NCBI RefSeq assembly: GCF_003202695.1
Contig: NZ_QGLL01000006.1
Coordinates: forward strand, 248,001 to 312,000
Direction: 5' to 3'
DNA from: Bifidobacterium asteroides
Lineage (GTDB): Bacteria > Actinomycetota > Actinomycetes > Actinomycetales > Bifidobacteriaceae
Length of the DNA: 64,000 bases
Position 1 is the first letter of the stretch. Every line of letters begins with the position of its first letter. A program made the translations under genes and the position numbers. Under the pieces are notes generated by a model. That model made no database searches, was not told the DNA's origin, and saw only the letters and a program-made list of their open reading frames with translations. This document shows, one piece after another, positions 63,268-64,000 of the stretch.

Positions 63268-64000
63268 ATGACAGATGTCGACATGGCTGATGCCGAGCCT
63301 GAAACCGGCATCACTCCCGGAGGCAAGGATGGTGCCTTCAGGGACGTGCTTGCGGCCGACCACGCGCGTCGAGGCAAGCCGCCGCGTCACTTTACGGATA
63401 TGGACCAGCGGGAGCGTCAGGAGGTCTGCGCTCAACTGAACCTGCCGAAATTCCGGGTCTCGCAGCTGGCCAACCACTATTTCAGCCATCTGTCCATCAA
63501 TCCGCACGACTTCACGGATCTTCCTGCGTCCAGCCGTCAAGAGGCCGCGCGTTGCTTCTTTCCAGAGCTGATTACCCCGGTCACTGTCCAGAAGGCGGAT
63601 CAAGGAACGACGATCAAGACCCTCTGGGAGCTCTTCGATGGGTCCAGGATTGAGTCCGTGCTCATGCGCTATCCCTCCAGGGCCACCCTCTGCATCTCCA
63701 GCCAGGTCGGCTGCGGCATGGGCTGCCCCTTCTGCGCCACAGGTCAGCTTGGATTGACTCGGAACATGTCAACCGGTGAGATTCTGGAACAGGTCAGGGC
63801 CGCATCCAGCATGATGCGGTCCGGACAGGTTGCCGGAGGTCCGGGGCGCCTGAGCAACATCGTCTTCATGGGAATGGGTGAGCCCATGGGCAACTATCGG
63901 GCTGTGCTTTCCGCAGTCAGGCAGATCAGCGCACTGCCACCTAAGGGATTCGGCATCTCGGCCAGGAACATCACCGTTTCCACGGTCGGCGTCGTGCCCG
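63268..64000 (+). CDS. rlmN: 23S rRNA (adenine-2503-C2)-methyltransferase RlmN, partial at window end
   Basis: The first 244 codons of a radical SAM methyltransferase that modifies A2503 of 23S rRNA and A37 of some tRNAs. The frame is open from ATG 63268 (AAAGG upstream) to the last base. The radical SAM cysteines lie in CGMGCPFCATG near residue 151, and FMGMGEPMGNY near residue 203 follows. The C-terminal part with the catalytic cysteine lies outside the window. Confidence 0.95.
   Translation, partial: MTDVDMADAEPETGITPGGKDGAFRDVLAADHARRGKPPRHFTDMDQRERQEVCAQLNLPKFRVSQLANHYFSHLSINPHDFTDLPASSRQEAARCFFPELITPVTVQKADQGTTIKTLWELFDGSRIESVLMRYPSRATLCISSQVGCGMGCPFCATGQLGLTRNMSTGEILEQVRAASSMMRSGQVAGGPGRLSNIVFMGMGEPMGNYRAVLSAVRQISALPPKGFGISARNITVSTVGVVP

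Overview
The window looks like a stretch of a Bifidobacterium chromosome or a very close actinobacterial relative. This rests on a moderately high GC content, frequent GTG/TTG starts, many ATGA/GTGA stop-start overlaps, and a set of recognisable products: paired clpP genes, a GuaB3-type IMPDH-like protein, an Rv3235-like protein, a eukaryotic-type NADP isocitrate dehydrogenase, and GH51 arabinofuranosidase. The species is not determinable from sequence reading alone. Most genes lie on the + strand and most of the window is core housekeeping.

Layout. 0.2-8.6 kb: RNase D, trigger factor, ClpP1/ClpP2, ClpX, NAD kinase and RecN (protein quality control and DNA repair). 9.0-11.1 kb: a small GntR regulator/ABC ATPase/permease cassette behind a 0.4 kb non-coding leader. 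11.2-21.6 kb: thrC (minus), glyA, proA, a small acidic protein, nadD, prs, tRNA-Gln, a HAD phosphatase, glmU, rsfS and a histidine phosphatase. 21.7-23.9 kb: a membrane protein and glycerol dehydrogenase.

24.0-31.7 kb is the clearest accessory locus. A minus-strand set (ADP-ribosylglycohydrolase-like protein, NCS1-type permease, PfkB sugar kinase) faces away from a plus-strand set (MHS-type transporter, LacI regulator, nucleoside hydrolase). The 585 bp between them holds a strong promoter and two CTACGC-type operators 60 bp apart. I read it as a regulated uptake and cleavage system for a ribosylated compound, probably a nucleoside.

32.2-39.4 kb: tRNA-Ala with its own terminator, a 2-hydroxyacid dehydrogenase, a DUF1287-like exported protein, a CorA transporter, an orphan solute-binding lipoprotein and LeuS. 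39.4-46.2 kb: comEA-comEC-holA-tsaE-tsaB-rimI-tsaD, a tightly overlapped string for DNA uptake, polymerase clamp loading and tRNA t6A modification. 46.2-51.0 kb: tRNA-Asn, GH51 arabinofuranosidase behind a likely LacI-type operator, an M23 peptidase-like protein and an acyl-CoA ligase. 51.0-58.6 kb: a second orphan binding lipoprotein, icd, guaB3 with an altered catalytic loop, an Rv3235-like protein, a second acyl-CoA ligase and peptide deformylase. 58.8-64 kb: the conserved rpsB-tsf-pyrH-frr-cdsA-rlmN run, with rlmN cut by the window end.

No CRISPR array, insertion sequence, integrase, rRNA operon or prophage was seen.
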